Assembly: GCA_004294225.1 (NCBI GenBank)
Contig: REBA01000012.1
Span: forward strand, 62,001-126,000
DNA length: 64,000 nt
Origin: Cytophagales bacterium
GTDB lineage: Bacteria > Bacteroidota > Bacteroidia > Cytophagales > Cytophagaceae
Direction of reading: 5' to 3'
Every line of letters starts with the position of its first letter. Position 1 is the first letter of the stretch. Below the pieces are notes generated by a model. The model ran no database searches, was not told the origin of the DNA, and was given only the letters and a program-made list of their open reading frames with translations. The position numbers and the translations under genes are program-made. This document shows positions 1 through 9,298 of the stretch, piece after piece.

Positions 1-177
1 AAGGTAGGTTTTAGGGCTAAAGTAGAAAAAAGCTGTAGCAAGAGAAATACCTAAAAGAAATGTAAATAAAATAAATTTTTTCCATTTGTGGTAGGTGCTA
101 ATTACTTTCTTAAGTACCGCTATGATGTCTATTTCTTCAGAAGAAAATGGGTTGTTGTTATTGGGATATTGTTGCAT
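1..177 (-). CDS. Wzz-like polysaccharide chain-length regulator, N-terminus only (partial)
   Basis: Only the first 59 codons are in the window; the gene runs off the left edge. The ATG is at 177. The peptide starts with a polar stretch (QQYPNNNNPF), then an acidic-hydrophobic patch (SEEIDIIAVLKKV), a basic turn (HKWKKF) and a membrane helix of about 20 residues followed by FSPKTYL. This order is typical of the cytoplasmic tail and first helix of Wzz/Etk chain-length determinants, where the residues after the helix enter the periplasm. The neighbouring genes (flippase, polymerase, glycosyltransferases) fit that role. The length and any C-terminal kinase domain cannot be seen. Confidence 0.6.
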   Translation of the reverse strand, partial: MQQYPNNNNPFSSEEIDIIAVLKKVISTYHKWKKFILFTFLLGISLATAFFYFSPKTYL

Positions 178-237
178 AAAATCTATTATCGTTCGGCTAA
201 ATTAGTAATTTTTATTAAAAAATAGACGGAGTTATTT

Positions 238-2346
238 TTATTCCTTAATAAAGTCTAAGTTTTGTTGGCTAAATACCTGAGGTCTATCTGTTGATGAATA
301 ATAATACAAAGGAATGTCTCGACCTGGGTAATATTTATCACCAATAATTTTAAATAAAAATCTAGACAGTTGTCCGGAGGGCCAAGCGTGAAACTCTCTA
401 AATGCAAAAGTTATTTCGGAGGAATTGGAATTTATAGGTATTTTCATTTCCTCTCCATTATTATTTAATTGAAATTCACTAATTGAGTTTGAGCCTTTAT
501 AAATTATGACTTTAATGTCACCACCAATAGTTTTCTGTTCTCCTATTTTTTGAATGTAAAAATGACCTTGCTCACACTTAGTTCTAAAAAGATAATAATC
601 GGGCATATAGAAATTTCTCCAAAAGCTTACCATGTAATTTGTTGTATCAAGCAGCTTAACTTTATATTTAATTGGATATTGAGAATAATACATTTTGTCA
701 TGAATTTGGCTATTTATAAATGATGGATTTAATTGAGGAGGAGTGATATTTCCAAAATTTTCCTTGTATAGTTTTTGGTAGATGTAATAAGCTTCGATTT
801 GGTTTCCTGAAGCTGGATGGGTGGGTTCCCAAGGAATGGTATATGGACCAGTGGTTAAGTATTGGGCAATCTTTAATTTGTTGTTATTAACAAAAGATAT
901 ATTTAATAAGAAAGTAATAGCTACCAGAAGAAATAGACTTGAATTGCGTAAAAGTTTATTTTGTAAATAAGAAAATCCTAGTAATGCAGGGAAAATATAG
1001 AAAGTAGCAGGTAATAGGGTTCTTACATCTTTATTCCATGTAATAGTTCCTATAATATATGCTAAGATAAGCGCTGAATAGCTCATATAATTCATATATT
1101 TTTTTTTGCCCCAATGAACGATGCTAAAGTAAAGACCAACTAAGATTATTCCCAAAATTAGCGGAGAAAAATAGTAGATAAATTTTGTTGGGTACCAAAT
1201 AAAAGATGACAAACTCATAGGTATTGGGTCGCCTTCGTTCTGCCCAGCAAGAGTAGTAACGCTTGGTAGTGTAAAACTATAGTGATCATTATTAATAAGA
1301 TACCAAAATCCACCACCTAATAAAATAGCTATTAGGTGAATTATGATATTAAAAAATAAATTTTTATATTCTGATTTACCTTGAATGCATTTCGTCAATA
1401 ACCTTATCATGCTGAATAATAAAGGGATTAATGCTAATAATAGAAAGTTTGACTTGGTCAATATACCAAGTCCGAAAACTAATCCTGCATAAAAGGATAG
1501 TTTAGTATTTCTTAGGTATCCTGATTTTGCTAAGCTGTAATTATAAAAACAAACCATACATAATGCAGGAAAATCAAGCATGAGTTGTTTGGTAAGACTA
1601 GTTGCTACTACACTACCAAAGATTACAAATGTAAATACAGAGGCATAGGCATGATTGACCCTCGCATATTTGTTTAGAAACTTATATGCAGAAATATAAC
1701 CTAAAGGAAGCCAAAAAAGAGGAAGACTAAGCGTTGCAGCAGTATAGCTTTTTCCAAAAATAAGTAAAAATGGAAAGGAAACAAGGTAAACCAAGGGTTG
1801 ATAAAAATCATAATAAGTAAGTGATTGTAGAAATTTATTTACATCTTGACCAGTAATCAAATCGTAGATTAGAAAAGCATTTCCACAATGTCTAGCTTGG
1901 TCTATATTAATACCTGAACTATAATCAAATAAAATATAATAGGTATTTAAAAAAATCAGTAAAAATAATGGAGCATAAAACACAAGATTTTGCTGCTTTT
2001 TTTCATCACCTTCTGACCATAGTAAGATACATGGTATTGAAATTAGAAAAAGTGACCTCACAAAGGAATAATGAAAAATAGAGAATGGGTTGGAAAGTTT
2101 GAGCGGAAAAATTGAAAGTCCCAAACCTATCAATAATAGCAGATAAATGAATATTTCGCTTCTTTTGTTAGATGTATTTGGATAAAGGGCATTCCATAAT
2201 TGTATCAAAAATACAATTCCGACCAAGATGCTAACTATTAACAGATTTGGCTCAAATATATTGGATTGCAAGGAACCAAAAATAATGAATAAACTAGCAA
2301 ATAAGTAGTTGATGAATTTTGTAGTAGAATAAGAAGAAGAGTTCAT
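238..2346 (-). CDS. GT-C fold membrane glycosyltransferase (ArnT/PMT-like)
   Basis: A 702-residue polytopic protein with about 11-12 hydrophobic segments in the first two thirds and a soluble C-terminal region of about 200 residues. Near residue 148 a short stretch (GINIDQARHCGNAF) sits in the first large external loop, where GT-C enzymes of the ArnT/PMT/GT39 type carry their acidic catalytic residue. Such enzymes transfer a sugar from a polyprenyl-phosphate donor on the periplasmic face. The next gene upstream (4 bp away, same strand) encodes a polyprenyl-phosphate glycosyltransferase that could make this donor. The acceptor is unknown. The start is an ATG at 2346. Confidence 0.7.
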   Translation of the reverse strand: MNSSSYSTTKFINYLFASLFIIFGSLQSNIFEPNLLIVSILVGIVFLIQLWNALYPNTSNKRSEIFIYLLLLIGLGLSIFPLKLSNPFSIFHYSFVRSLFLISIPCILLWSEGDEKKQQNLVFYAPLFLLIFLNTYYILFDYSSGINIDQARHCGNAFLIYDLITGQDVNKFLQSLTYYDFYQPLVYLVSFPFLLIFGKSYTAATLSLPLFWLPLGYISAYKFLNKYARVNHAYASVFTFVIFGSVVATSLTKQLMLDFPALCMVCFYNYSLAKSGYLRNTKLSFYAGLVFGLGILTKSNFLLLALIPLLFSMIRLLTKCIQGKSEYKNLFFNIIIHLIAILLGGGFWYLINNDHYSFTLPSVTTLAGQNEGDPIPMSLSSFIWYPTKFIYYFSPLILGIILVGLYFSIVHWGKKKYMNYMSYSALILAYIIGTITWNKDVRTLLPATFYIFPALLGFSYLQNKLLRNSSLFLLVAITFLLNISFVNNNKLKIAQYLTTGPYTIPWEPTHPASGNQIEAYYIYQKLYKENFGNITPPQLNPSFINSQIHDKMYYSQYPIKYKVKLLDTTNYMVSFWRNFYMPDYYLFRTKCEQGHFYIQKIGEQKTIGGDIKVIIYKGSNSISEFQLNNNGEEMKIPINSNSSEITFAFREFHAWPSGQLSRFLFKIIGDKYYPGRDIPLYYYSSTDRPQVFSQQNLDFIKE

Positions 2347-2350
2347 AATG

Positions 2351-3283
2351 TTATTTAGCTGATTCGATGTTTGATTTAGAGATGATATATAGTGGTCTTT
2401 TTCTCACATTAGACATTATTCTACTAATGTATTCTCCTATTATTCCCAAAGAAAGAAGTTGGATGCCACCTAAAAATAAAACAGAGATAATTAAAGACGC
2501 CCATCCCGGAACATAATCTTTGGAAATTAACCTAGAGTAAAAAGCATACAACAGCATGAAAAAGGCAGCAAAAGAGACCACAAATCCCATTACAGTGGCT
2601 ACTTTTAAGGGAGATTCCGAGAATGAGGTAATTCCATCTAGAGCAAATTTAATCATTTTTCGATAGGTGTATCCTGTTTTGCCTGAAGCCCTTTCTTGGC
2701 GGTCGTATTCTACAAATGTCTGGCGAAATCCAATCCATGATATTTGCCCTCTTAGAAATTTATTAGGTTCGGGCATTTTTCTTAACTCTTCTACCACTTT
2801 GTGGTCAATTATCCTGAAATCTCCAGTATCTAAGGGGATGTCTATGCTTGTAATATTTCTTAGTGTTTTATAAAATAATTTAGCAGTAACTAGTTTCAGA
2901 AAATTTTCGCCTTTACGAGATTTGCGTTTGGCGTAGACTACCTCAAAGCCTTCTTTGTATTTTTGATATAACTCATTGATTAATTCTGGAGGGTCTTGTA
3001 AATCAGCATCTATAATAACAACTGCTTGACCTTGTGTATTATTTAGCCCCGCACTTACAGCTATCTGATGCCCGAAATTTCTACTTAAATCAATATATTT
3101 TACCCTACTATCGCTGCTTGATAATTGAATTATCTTTTCTAAAGAGTTATCTTTACTACCATCATTGACGAAGATAATCTCAAAAGATAAACTCTTTGCT
3201 TGTAAAGTATTTACTACTCGTTCATAAAGTAGTGGTATATTGCCCTCTTCGTTAAATATAGGGATGACTATGGAAATATTCAT
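2351..3283 (-). CDS. Family 2 glycosyltransferase, polyprenyl-phosphate sugar synthase type (DPM1/GtrB-like)
   Basis: 310 residues. A GT2 domain (about 1-215) shows the N-terminal strand with NEEGN, the VNDGSKDNS nucleotide-binding motif near 39, the metal-binding DAD at 92-94 followed by LQDPPE, and the late ERASGKTGY motif. Two membrane helices follow (about 230-300). This matches bacterial GtrB/YfdH-type enzymes, which load glucose or a related sugar onto undecaprenyl phosphate on the cytoplasmic side. It lies 4 bp before the GT-C gene, so a donor-maker plus donor-user pair is a reasonable inference. The sugar cannot be read from the sequence. Confidence 0.88.
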   Translation of the reverse strand: MNISIVIPIFNEEGNIPLLYERVVNTLQAKSLSFEIIFVNDGSKDNSLEKIIQLSSSDSRVKYIDLSRNFGHQIAVSAGLNNTQGQAVVIIDADLQDPPELINELYQKYKEGFEVVYAKRKSRKGENFLKLVTAKLFYKTLRNITSIDIPLDTGDFRIIDHKVVEELRKMPEPNKFLRGQISWIGFRQTFVEYDRQERASGKTGYTYRKMIKFALDGITSFSESPLKVATVMGFVVSFAAFFMLLYAFYSRLISKDYVPGWASLIISVLFLGGIQLLSLGIIGEYISRIMSNVRKRPLYIISKSNIESAK

Positions 3284-3353
3284 TTGTGAAATTCAGAAAT
3301 ATTCTAGCAAAGAACTACAATTTTAAATAAAAATTTTGCTTTCTAATGCATAA

Positions 3354-4352
3354 TTAGATTTTATTTAAAACATAATTAATTTTTTTCATTACTTCCTCCC
3401 AGGAATATTTCTTTGCTTGTAGCAATCCTTTGTTTATTAGTTCGTTTCTATAAACTTCACTGTTAGCTATTTTTTCTATTCCAGCTTTTATTTCCAATTC
3501 ACTATCTGGGTTTACGAGCAATGCAGCATCGTTTGTAATTTCTGGAAGCGATGAGGTATTGGAGGTCAATACAGGTGTACCACAAGCCATTGCCTCGATT
3601 ACAGGGAGACCAAAGCCTTCATATAAAGATGGAAACACTAGTGCTAATGCACCTTTGTAAAGATTTGGTAAATCTGCTTCGGCAACTCTTCCTGTAAATT
3701 TTACTCTGTGCTCAATTTTTAGATTTGTGATTAAAGTTTGTTTTTGCTCATTACTTTCTCCAGTCAAAAACAAATGAATGTTATGATCAATGTCCGCTTT
3801 GGAAAATGCAGCAATTAATCGGTCTTCATTTTTATGAGGCTTTCTGTTGCTCACACACAAAAGATAAGTAGAATTAGGCTTATCAACTTTACCATCTAAA
3901 TTAAAATTAGTATCAACTCCATTGCTAATATTTACTACTTTTTTGCTCTCCACACCAGACCACTGTATAATTCTATTTTTAGAAAACTCAGATACAGTAA
4001 GAATCTTGTCTGCAAATAGACATGCTCTTTTCAATATAATTTGGTAATATAGTTTTTTAAGAAAACTACTATTTTCTGCTCTGTCAAAATGGTTCAGATC
4101 ATGAACAATAAATATAAATGGCCTTACTTTAAAAAGCGGAGCGTTATACCCGGGGCTAAAAACTATAGCATTCGAAGGGAGAAAACAGGTTTTGATAAAA
4201 AATAGTATAGGGTCAAGAATAGAAACAGGGCTAAAAGGCAATTTAAGAGGCTCGGGAGATATGCTGCTATTGATTTCTTTCGCCACCCTGCCTATGCCGT
4301 GAGCACCTATCCATCGCTCGTCAAAGAATATTTTTCGTTTGGGCTTGGGCAT
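3354..4352 (-). CDS. Family 4 glycosyltransferase
   Basis: 332 residues with the GT-B layout. The C-terminal half carries the GT4 signature: SNRKPHKN in the hinge, a FTGRV strand, then YEGFGLPVIEAMACGTPVL with the E-x7-E nucleotide-sugar contact. The N-terminal half has GIGRVAKE near 16, as in mannosyltransferase-type enzymes of O-antigen clusters. It is cytoplasmic and acts on a lipid-linked sugar chain. The gene is divergent from the flippase gene across a 252-bp AT-rich gap. A TATCTTTG match to the Bacteroidota -7 element lies on the minus strand at 4390-4383, but no clear -33 element is seen. Confidence 0.85.
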   Translation of the reverse strand: MPKPKRKIFFDERWIGAHGIGRVAKEINSSISPEPLKLPFSPVSILDPILFFIKTCFLPSNAIVFSPGYNAPLFKVRPFIFIVHDLNHFDRAENSSFLKKLYYQIILKRACLFADKILTVSEFSKNRIIQWSGVESKKVVNISNGVDTNFNLDGKVDKPNSTYLLCVSNRKPHKNEDRLIAAFSKADIDHNIHLFLTGESNEQKQTLITNLKIEHRVKFTGRVAEADLPNLYKGALALVFPSLYEGFGLPVIEAMACGTPVLTSNTSSLPEITNDAALLVNPDSELEIKAGIEKIANSEVYRNELINKGLLQAKKYSWEEVMKKINYVLNKI

Positions 4353-4604
4353 TATATATTACATGGATAGTTAAAAATTTTTCAAAGATATAATATGTTT
4401 TTGGATTTTTGTTCTTCTATTAATTTGAAATTAATACTTGTCATTTTCTGATTTATATTTATAGTAAAATGGGCTGAATTTTAATATGTACATAGATTAG
4501 ATTTTATAATAATTGATTGATAAAAAAAATATATAATTTTATTTTTTTGATAAAATATATGATATTTGGTAAAATAAGAAAAAGCACGATTAAATCTTTA
4601 ACTA

Positions 4605-5882
4605 TTGAATTTTAGAACTTTAAAATCGAGTAATTTATTCTCAAATATCTTGTCCTTATCTTCTATTCAATTTGTAAATTTAGTTTTACCTTTAATCACT
4701 ATACCTTATTTAATTACAAAGCTAGGCATAGCTAATTTTGGATTAGTTAGTTATATATTCACTTTAATGCTTTATATAGTTTCTGTTGTAGACTATGGAT
4801 TTACATATTCTGCTACAAAAGAAGTCTCGATTCATAGAAATGATAAGGATAAACTCTCAGATATATTTAATTCAGTACAAGCAATTAAAGTAATTTTCAT
4901 TACTTTAATTTTTATCATTCTTGTTTTTAGTGCAAAATATTTAAATTTCCTCAATAGGGATTATATCCTATTGTTCATTGCTTATCTTATTGTCATAGGA
5001 CAAGGACTTCAAAGTTTATATTTTTTTCAGGGTGTTGAAAAGATGAAGTTTGTAAGCTATTTCAACTTGTTGTCAAAAGTGATTTATACAGTACTAATTT
5101 TTCTTTTTATAAAGAAAAGCGAGGATTTTAAATTGGTTGTTTTATTTTATGGTTTAACAACTTTGATTCCGTTTATACTGGGATTTTGGATTATTAAGTA
5201 TAAATTTAATATTTCATTGCAAATTCCCAGTTTATACATTGTAAAACAGCAATTAAGAGACGGTTGGTCTTTATTTATTTCTAATATATCAATTAGTATA
5301 TTAATGAATGCTAATATAATTATTTTAGCATACTATGTTAGTATGGAGGTTGTTGGAAATTTTAGTGTTGCAGAAAAATTACTAGTTTTATCTAGAGCAG
5401 GTTTAGTAGTCATATTACAATCAACATACCCACATATCTGTTTGATAGCCTCAACCAAACTCAATGATGCGGTTTTATTTACAAGAAAGGTTTTTTTTAT
5501 TATTTTATTTTTGTTTAGTTTATCTATTCCTGTCATTTATTTTGGTGCTGATTTGTTTAGTTTTATACTAACTGGATCTTCAAATGAACCAGTTTCTTAT
5601 CTTTTTCAATTGATGTGTTTTATACCAATAATTATTGGTATGAATGTACCAGCCTCTCAGATATTACTTGCACTCAACCATAAACGGGATTATTCTTTTA
5701 TCATGATATCAGCTGCAATAATTAATATACTTTCAAACCTCCTTTTTGCGAAAATGTTTGGTATATTAGGCACGATTTTAAGTATTTATATTACCGAGTT
5801 TTTTATTTCAATAGGTTTATACGTCCTAATTAAAATCAAATATCCCGAACTATCTTTTTTTAATTTCAATGGAAATAAATAA
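4605..5882 (+). CDS. Wzx-type oligosaccharide flippase (MOP superfamily)
   Basis: 425 residues, almost wholly hydrophobic, with about 12 membrane helices. The N-terminus (LFSNILSLSSIQFVNLVLPL, then ITIPYLITKLG and NFGLVSYI) is the classic Wzx/RfbX opening. It flips undecaprenyl-linked repeat units to the periplasm. The first in-frame start is TTG at 4605, because an in-frame TAA lies just upstream. An ATG at 4559 is out of frame and reads a short peptide. The 3' end overlaps the next glycosyltransferase gene by 14 bp, so the two are translationally coupled. Base composition is very AT-rich, as is usual for O-antigen genes. Confidence 0.88.
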   Translation: MNFRTLKSSNLFSNILSLSSIQFVNLVLPLITIPYLITKLGIANFGLVSYIFTLMLYIVSVVDYGFTYSATKEVSIHRNDKDKLSDIFNSVQAIKVIFITLIFIILVFSAKYLNFLNRDYILLFIAYLIVIGQGLQSLYFFQGVEKMKFVSYFNLLSKVIYTVLIFLFIKKSEDFKLVVLFYGLTTLIPFILGFWIIKYKFNISLQIPSLYIVKQQLRDGWSLFISNISISILMNANIIILAYYVSMEVVGNFSVAEKLLVLSRAGLVVILQSTYPHICLIASTKLNDAVLFTRKVFFIILFLFSLSIPVIYFGADLFSFILTGSSNEPVSYLFQLMCFIPIIIGMNVPASQILLALNHKRDYSFIMISAAIINILSNLLFAKMFGILGTILSIYITEFFISIGLYVLIKIKYPELSFFNFNGNK

Positions 5883-6897
5883 TATACAAAAAGTTTATAT
5901 AGTAATATTAAATTTTAATGGATGGAGACATACTATTGAATGTTTAGAAAGTGTTTTTAAACTAAAATATTCAAATTTTTCAATAGTTGTTGTTGATAAT
6001 AATTCTACAGATGATTCTGTAAAGAAGATAATATCTTGGGCTAAAGGTGATATTCAGGTTAAACCAGAATCAAGCTGTTTTGATAAATTAGTAATACCTA
6101 ATGTGTCTAAGCCATTAAAATTATGCGTGTTAAATAAAGAAGATATAAAAGATAATTTTTCATATGAAAGCAATATTTTAACACTAATACCAAATAATAA
6201 TAACTTTGGCTTTGCAGACGGGAATAATATTGGAATAACCTATGCAATAAATCAAAAAGATTGCAAATATGTATGGCTTTTAAATAATGATACAGTAGTT
6301 CCTGAAGACTGTCTCGATGGTTTAATTTCAGTTTTTTCTAAAAAAACTAATGAGAAAATTGGGATAGTTGGTTCGAAACTTCTTTATTATAGAAATCCAA
6401 CAACTATACAAAATATTGGCGTTAATTATTACAAATGGATAGCATATACCAAAGAAATTGGTGCATTTGAAACAGATAAAGGTCAATTTGATAAAGATAA
6501 TATACAAGTAGATTTGGTACAGGGAGCATCAATGTTTGTAACTAAAGATTATATTCAAGAAGTGGGTATGCTTAGTACAGATTATTTTCTTTATTTTGAA
6601 GAAGTTGATTGGTCTATAAGAGGGAAGGAATTAGGGTATAAATGTAAGTACTCCCCTAATAGTGTAGTTTATCATAAGTCTGGAGCAGCTACTGGTGGAA
6701 ACTCTTATAGCTTTAATAAAAAAAGTGAGATTTCTGATTTTTTTCACCTTAGAAATAAAATTATTATAACAAGAAAATTTTACCCAATATGTTTGATTTC
6801 ATTATATCCCTCATATATATTTCCAATTATGAATAGAATAAAAAGAAAACAATTTAAACGACTTATTACAATATTTAAGATTATTTTTACAACTTAA
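5869..6897 (+). CDS. Family 2 glycosyltransferase, rhamnosyltransferase (WbbL)-like
   Basis: 342 residues. VYIVILNFNGW opens the GT-A fold, DNNSTDDS sits at about 43-50, NNNNFGFADGNN and WLLNNDTVVPED near 110-145 give the metal-binding DxD-type site, and YFEEVDWSIRGKELGY near 245 is the acceptor-side acidic motif. This pattern is that of WbbL/RfbF-like enzymes that extend the O-unit. The start overlaps the flippase gene. A gap of 164 bp to the polymerase gene contains only AT-rich DNA. The donor sugar is not determinable. Confidence 0.85.
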   Translation: MEINNIQKVYIVILNFNGWRHTIECLESVFKLKYSNFSIVVVDNNSTDDSVKKIISWAKGDIQVKPESSCFDKLVIPNVSKPLKLCVLNKEDIKDNFSYESNILTLIPNNNNFGFADGNNIGITYAINQKDCKYVWLLNNDTVVPEDCLDGLISVFSKKTNEKIGIVGSKLLYYRNPTTIQNIGVNYYKWIAYTKEIGAFETDKGQFDKDNIQVDLVQGASMFVTKDYIQEVGMLSTDYFLYFEEVDWSIRGKELGYKCKYSPNSVVYHKSGAATGGNSYSFNKKSEISDFFHLRNKIIITRKFYPICLISLYPSYIFPIMNRIKRKQFKRLITIFKIIFTT

Positions 6898-7061
6898 AAT
6901 ATAAGCTTTAAGATTATTTAATCAATGAATCTTCGATTCTTTATTATTATATTTTTATATAAACCTTATATTTTTTAATAATCTAAAAAATATATCTAAA
7001 ATTTGATGGTTTGCAAATTCGAATAGAAAAATATCACAATGCTTTATAAATAGAATATATA

Positions 7062-8399
7062 ATGAAGTTAAGCTTAAAATCACTAATGTTTTTTCTAACC
7101 CTATTAATTTTCATAACTTCTTCTATGGATATTTTTATGAATATTAAAATTGGGGGATTCTCTGTAAGGTTTGTTTTTTTCCCAATTTTATTGATAATTT
7201 TCTTTTATATTATTAAAATAATTATTAGCCTAGAAAAAATTAAATTTAAATTTTTGGCATTAAAACCAGCCCTTGTTTGGATACTTTTCTTGATAATTTT
7301 TATTCCAAACACTACAATTATCGTAAGAAATATTGCATATATAGTTTGGCTAACAATTTATTTTGCCTTTATACCTAGTTTTTCTTCTTTTTTTTATATA
7401 GAAGACATAGTTCGATTGATAAAAATTTATATTAGTTCATTTACCTTAGTTGCAATATTTGCTATTTTTCAATTCTTCTTAGGGATTATAGATGTAGATA
7501 TATTAATACAGCAATGGTGGAAAAATGGACTTCCAAGAGCAAATGGATTTTCTTATGAGCCTTCTTATTTAGCCACTTATTTGATTTTAGGTTGGGTAAT
7601 TTGTGCATACTTAATGATAAATAAAAGCATATATGTTAAATATTTTAACTTGAAGTGGAACATTTTAATTATAACTATTGCAATTGTTTTATCTGGTTCC
7701 AGGATGGGGATAATATTTACTTTGCTTGTACCTATCGTTTATATTCTTATTTCGCTAAAATCATTATTTTTTAGATTTAGAATAGATAAGTTGGCTTTAA
7801 AATATGTTGTTATATTGTCAGTATTAATTGCTACTGTACTTGTTTATTTTACTTATAATTTTAATCAAGCTTTAGTTTATTTGAATGGTTTAGGCTTTTA
7901 TGGCACTGTAAACCACTCCTATTTGGCAAGGTCAAATGATCAAAGTGATACATTTAAAGCATTTTTAAATAGTCCAATAATTGGATATAGCTTAGGAGGA
8001 ATACCTACTCAAATAGCAAAAATAAGAGGGGTTGTGATTGTAAATCAAGAAGAAGCCAAAAATCATGAAGGGTTGAATATATTTGCTGAAGTATTGGCTG
8101 CTAGTGGTATATTTGGTTTTTGTTTTTTTATAGCGTTTTTATATCTAATTTTTAGAAAAAATCTGAAGTTGATAAGTTATTTAAAACATATAAACCCTGA
8201 ATGGGGCAAAATTATAGCTGCACTACTCCTAGCTTTTTTCTGCGAATTGTTAATTTTGATTTTTAATCAGAATATCTTAAGAGCTTATTTATGGGTGCAT
8301 ATTGCAGTATTAAATTGTTCTTTTTTTGTTTTTTCAAATTTATTAATGCAACATTATAAGAATGTTGATAGTGAAAACAAACCCTTAATTATTACATGA
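7062..8399 (+). CDS. O-antigen polymerase / ligase family membrane protein (Wzy-like)
   Basis: 445 residues with about 10-12 membrane helices and a larger polar loop near residues 280-330. The motif GFSYEPSYLATYL in the middle and NHEGLNIFAEVLAASG before the last helices are typical of Wzy/WaaL-superfamily polymerases of exopolysaccharide clusters. It would join O-units on the periplasmic face. It overlaps the next gene by four bases (ATGA), indicating coupled translation. Which of polymerase or ligase it is cannot be told; its position beside Wzx favours polymerase. Confidence 0.8.
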   Translation: MKLSLKSLMFFLTLLIFITSSMDIFMNIKIGGFSVRFVFFPILLIIFFYIIKIIISLEKIKFKFLALKPALVWILFLIIFIPNTTIIVRNIAYIVWLTIYFAFIPSFSSFFYIEDIVRLIKIYISSFTLVAIFAIFQFFLGIIDVDILIQQWWKNGLPRANGFSYEPSYLATYLILGWVICAYLMINKSIYVKYFNLKWNILIITIAIVLSGSRMGIIFTLLVPIVYILISLKSLFFRFRIDKLALKYVVILSVLIATVLVYFTYNFNQALVYLNGLGFYGTVNHSYLARSNDQSDTFKAFLNSPIIGYSLGGIPTQIAKIRGVVIVNQEEAKNHEGLNIFAEVLAASGIFGFCFFIAFLYLIFRKNLKLISYLKHINPEWGKIIAALLLAFFCELLILIFNQNILRAYLWVHIAVLNCSFFVFSNLLMQHYKNVDSENKPLIIT

Positions 8400-9298
8400 A
8401 AATACTTATTATCGGATCTGAAGGATTTATAGGGAAATCGTGCGTTAATTATTTTTTATCAATAGGACACGAGGTTTATGGTTGTGATTTACTTGATCAA
8501 AAAAATACCCCTTATTCCTATTATAAAATTTCAAGACTATCTCCTTCTTTTGATGATATTATTAAGAAGATTTCCCCTAAAGTTTGTATTAATGCAGCTG
8601 GAAGCGGAAGCGTTCCGCTTTCGATTGCTCATCCCAAAGGTGATTTTGAAGCAAATACTGTAGATACTTTTACACTACTTGATGCTATAAGACGAATTAT
8701 ACCCTCATGCAGGTATGTCAATTTGTCGAGTGCTGCAGTTTATGGGAATCCATCAACTTTGCCTATTTCAGAGAAAGATTCTATAGCCCCTATGTCTCCT
8801 TATGGTTGGCACAAATTCTACAGTGAGCAGATTTGTAAAGAATTTTATACTTTATATGGAATAGAAACCTGTAGTATAAGGCCTTTTTCTGTATATGGTC
8901 CAAGTTTGAGGAAACAACTTTTTTGGGATTTGTATCAGAAGTCTTTGTTGACTAAGGAAATTGAACTATTTGGTACTGGAGATGAGTCTAGAGATTTTAT
9001 ATTCATAGATGATCTTGTAAATCTGATAGATTTAACTATAAATAGACCAATTTTAAAAGCTGATATTGTCAATGCAGCGAATGGGGTTGAAACTACTATT
9101 AAAGAAGTAGTTCAAATTTTTTATCACAAATTTGATTCTACAATAGAATTTAACTTTAATAACGAAACAAGAATAGGAGACCCTCTTAATTGGTGTGCTG
9201 ATATTTCATTAGCAAAATCTTGGGGCTTTACTCCTAATATAGCAATATCTAAAGGATTAGAACTATATGTTAGTTGGCTAAAAAACCAGATATTCTAA
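8396..9298 (+). CDS. NAD-dependent epimerase/dehydratase (extended SDR)
   Basis: 300 residues. The Rossmann glycine motif is G7-x2-G10-x2-G13 (IIGSEGFIG). The catalytic YxxxK is Y136-GWH-K140, and the serine-containing strand before it is VNLSSAAVYG. The C-terminal half has the GTGDESRDFIFIDDLV motif of nucleotide-sugar SDRs (GalE/RmlD/WcaG group). It likely makes or alters a nucleotide sugar used by the neighbouring transferases. Its stop codon overlaps by four bases the stop region of the convergent GT4 gene on the other strand. Confidence 0.88.
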   Translation: MKILIIGSEGFIGKSCVNYFLSIGHEVYGCDLLDQKNTPYSYYKISRLSPSFDDIIKKISPKVCINAAGSGSVPLSIAHPKGDFEANTVDTFTLLDAIRRIIPSCRYVNLSSAAVYGNPSTLPISEKDSIAPMSPYGWHKFYSEQICKEFYTLYGIETCSIRPFSVYGPSLRKQLFWDLYQKSLLTKEIELFGTGDESRDFIFIDDLVNLIDLTINRPILKADIVNAANGVETTIKEVVQIFYHKFDSTIEFNFNNETRIGDPLNWCADISLAKSWGFTPNIAISKGLELYVSWLKNQIF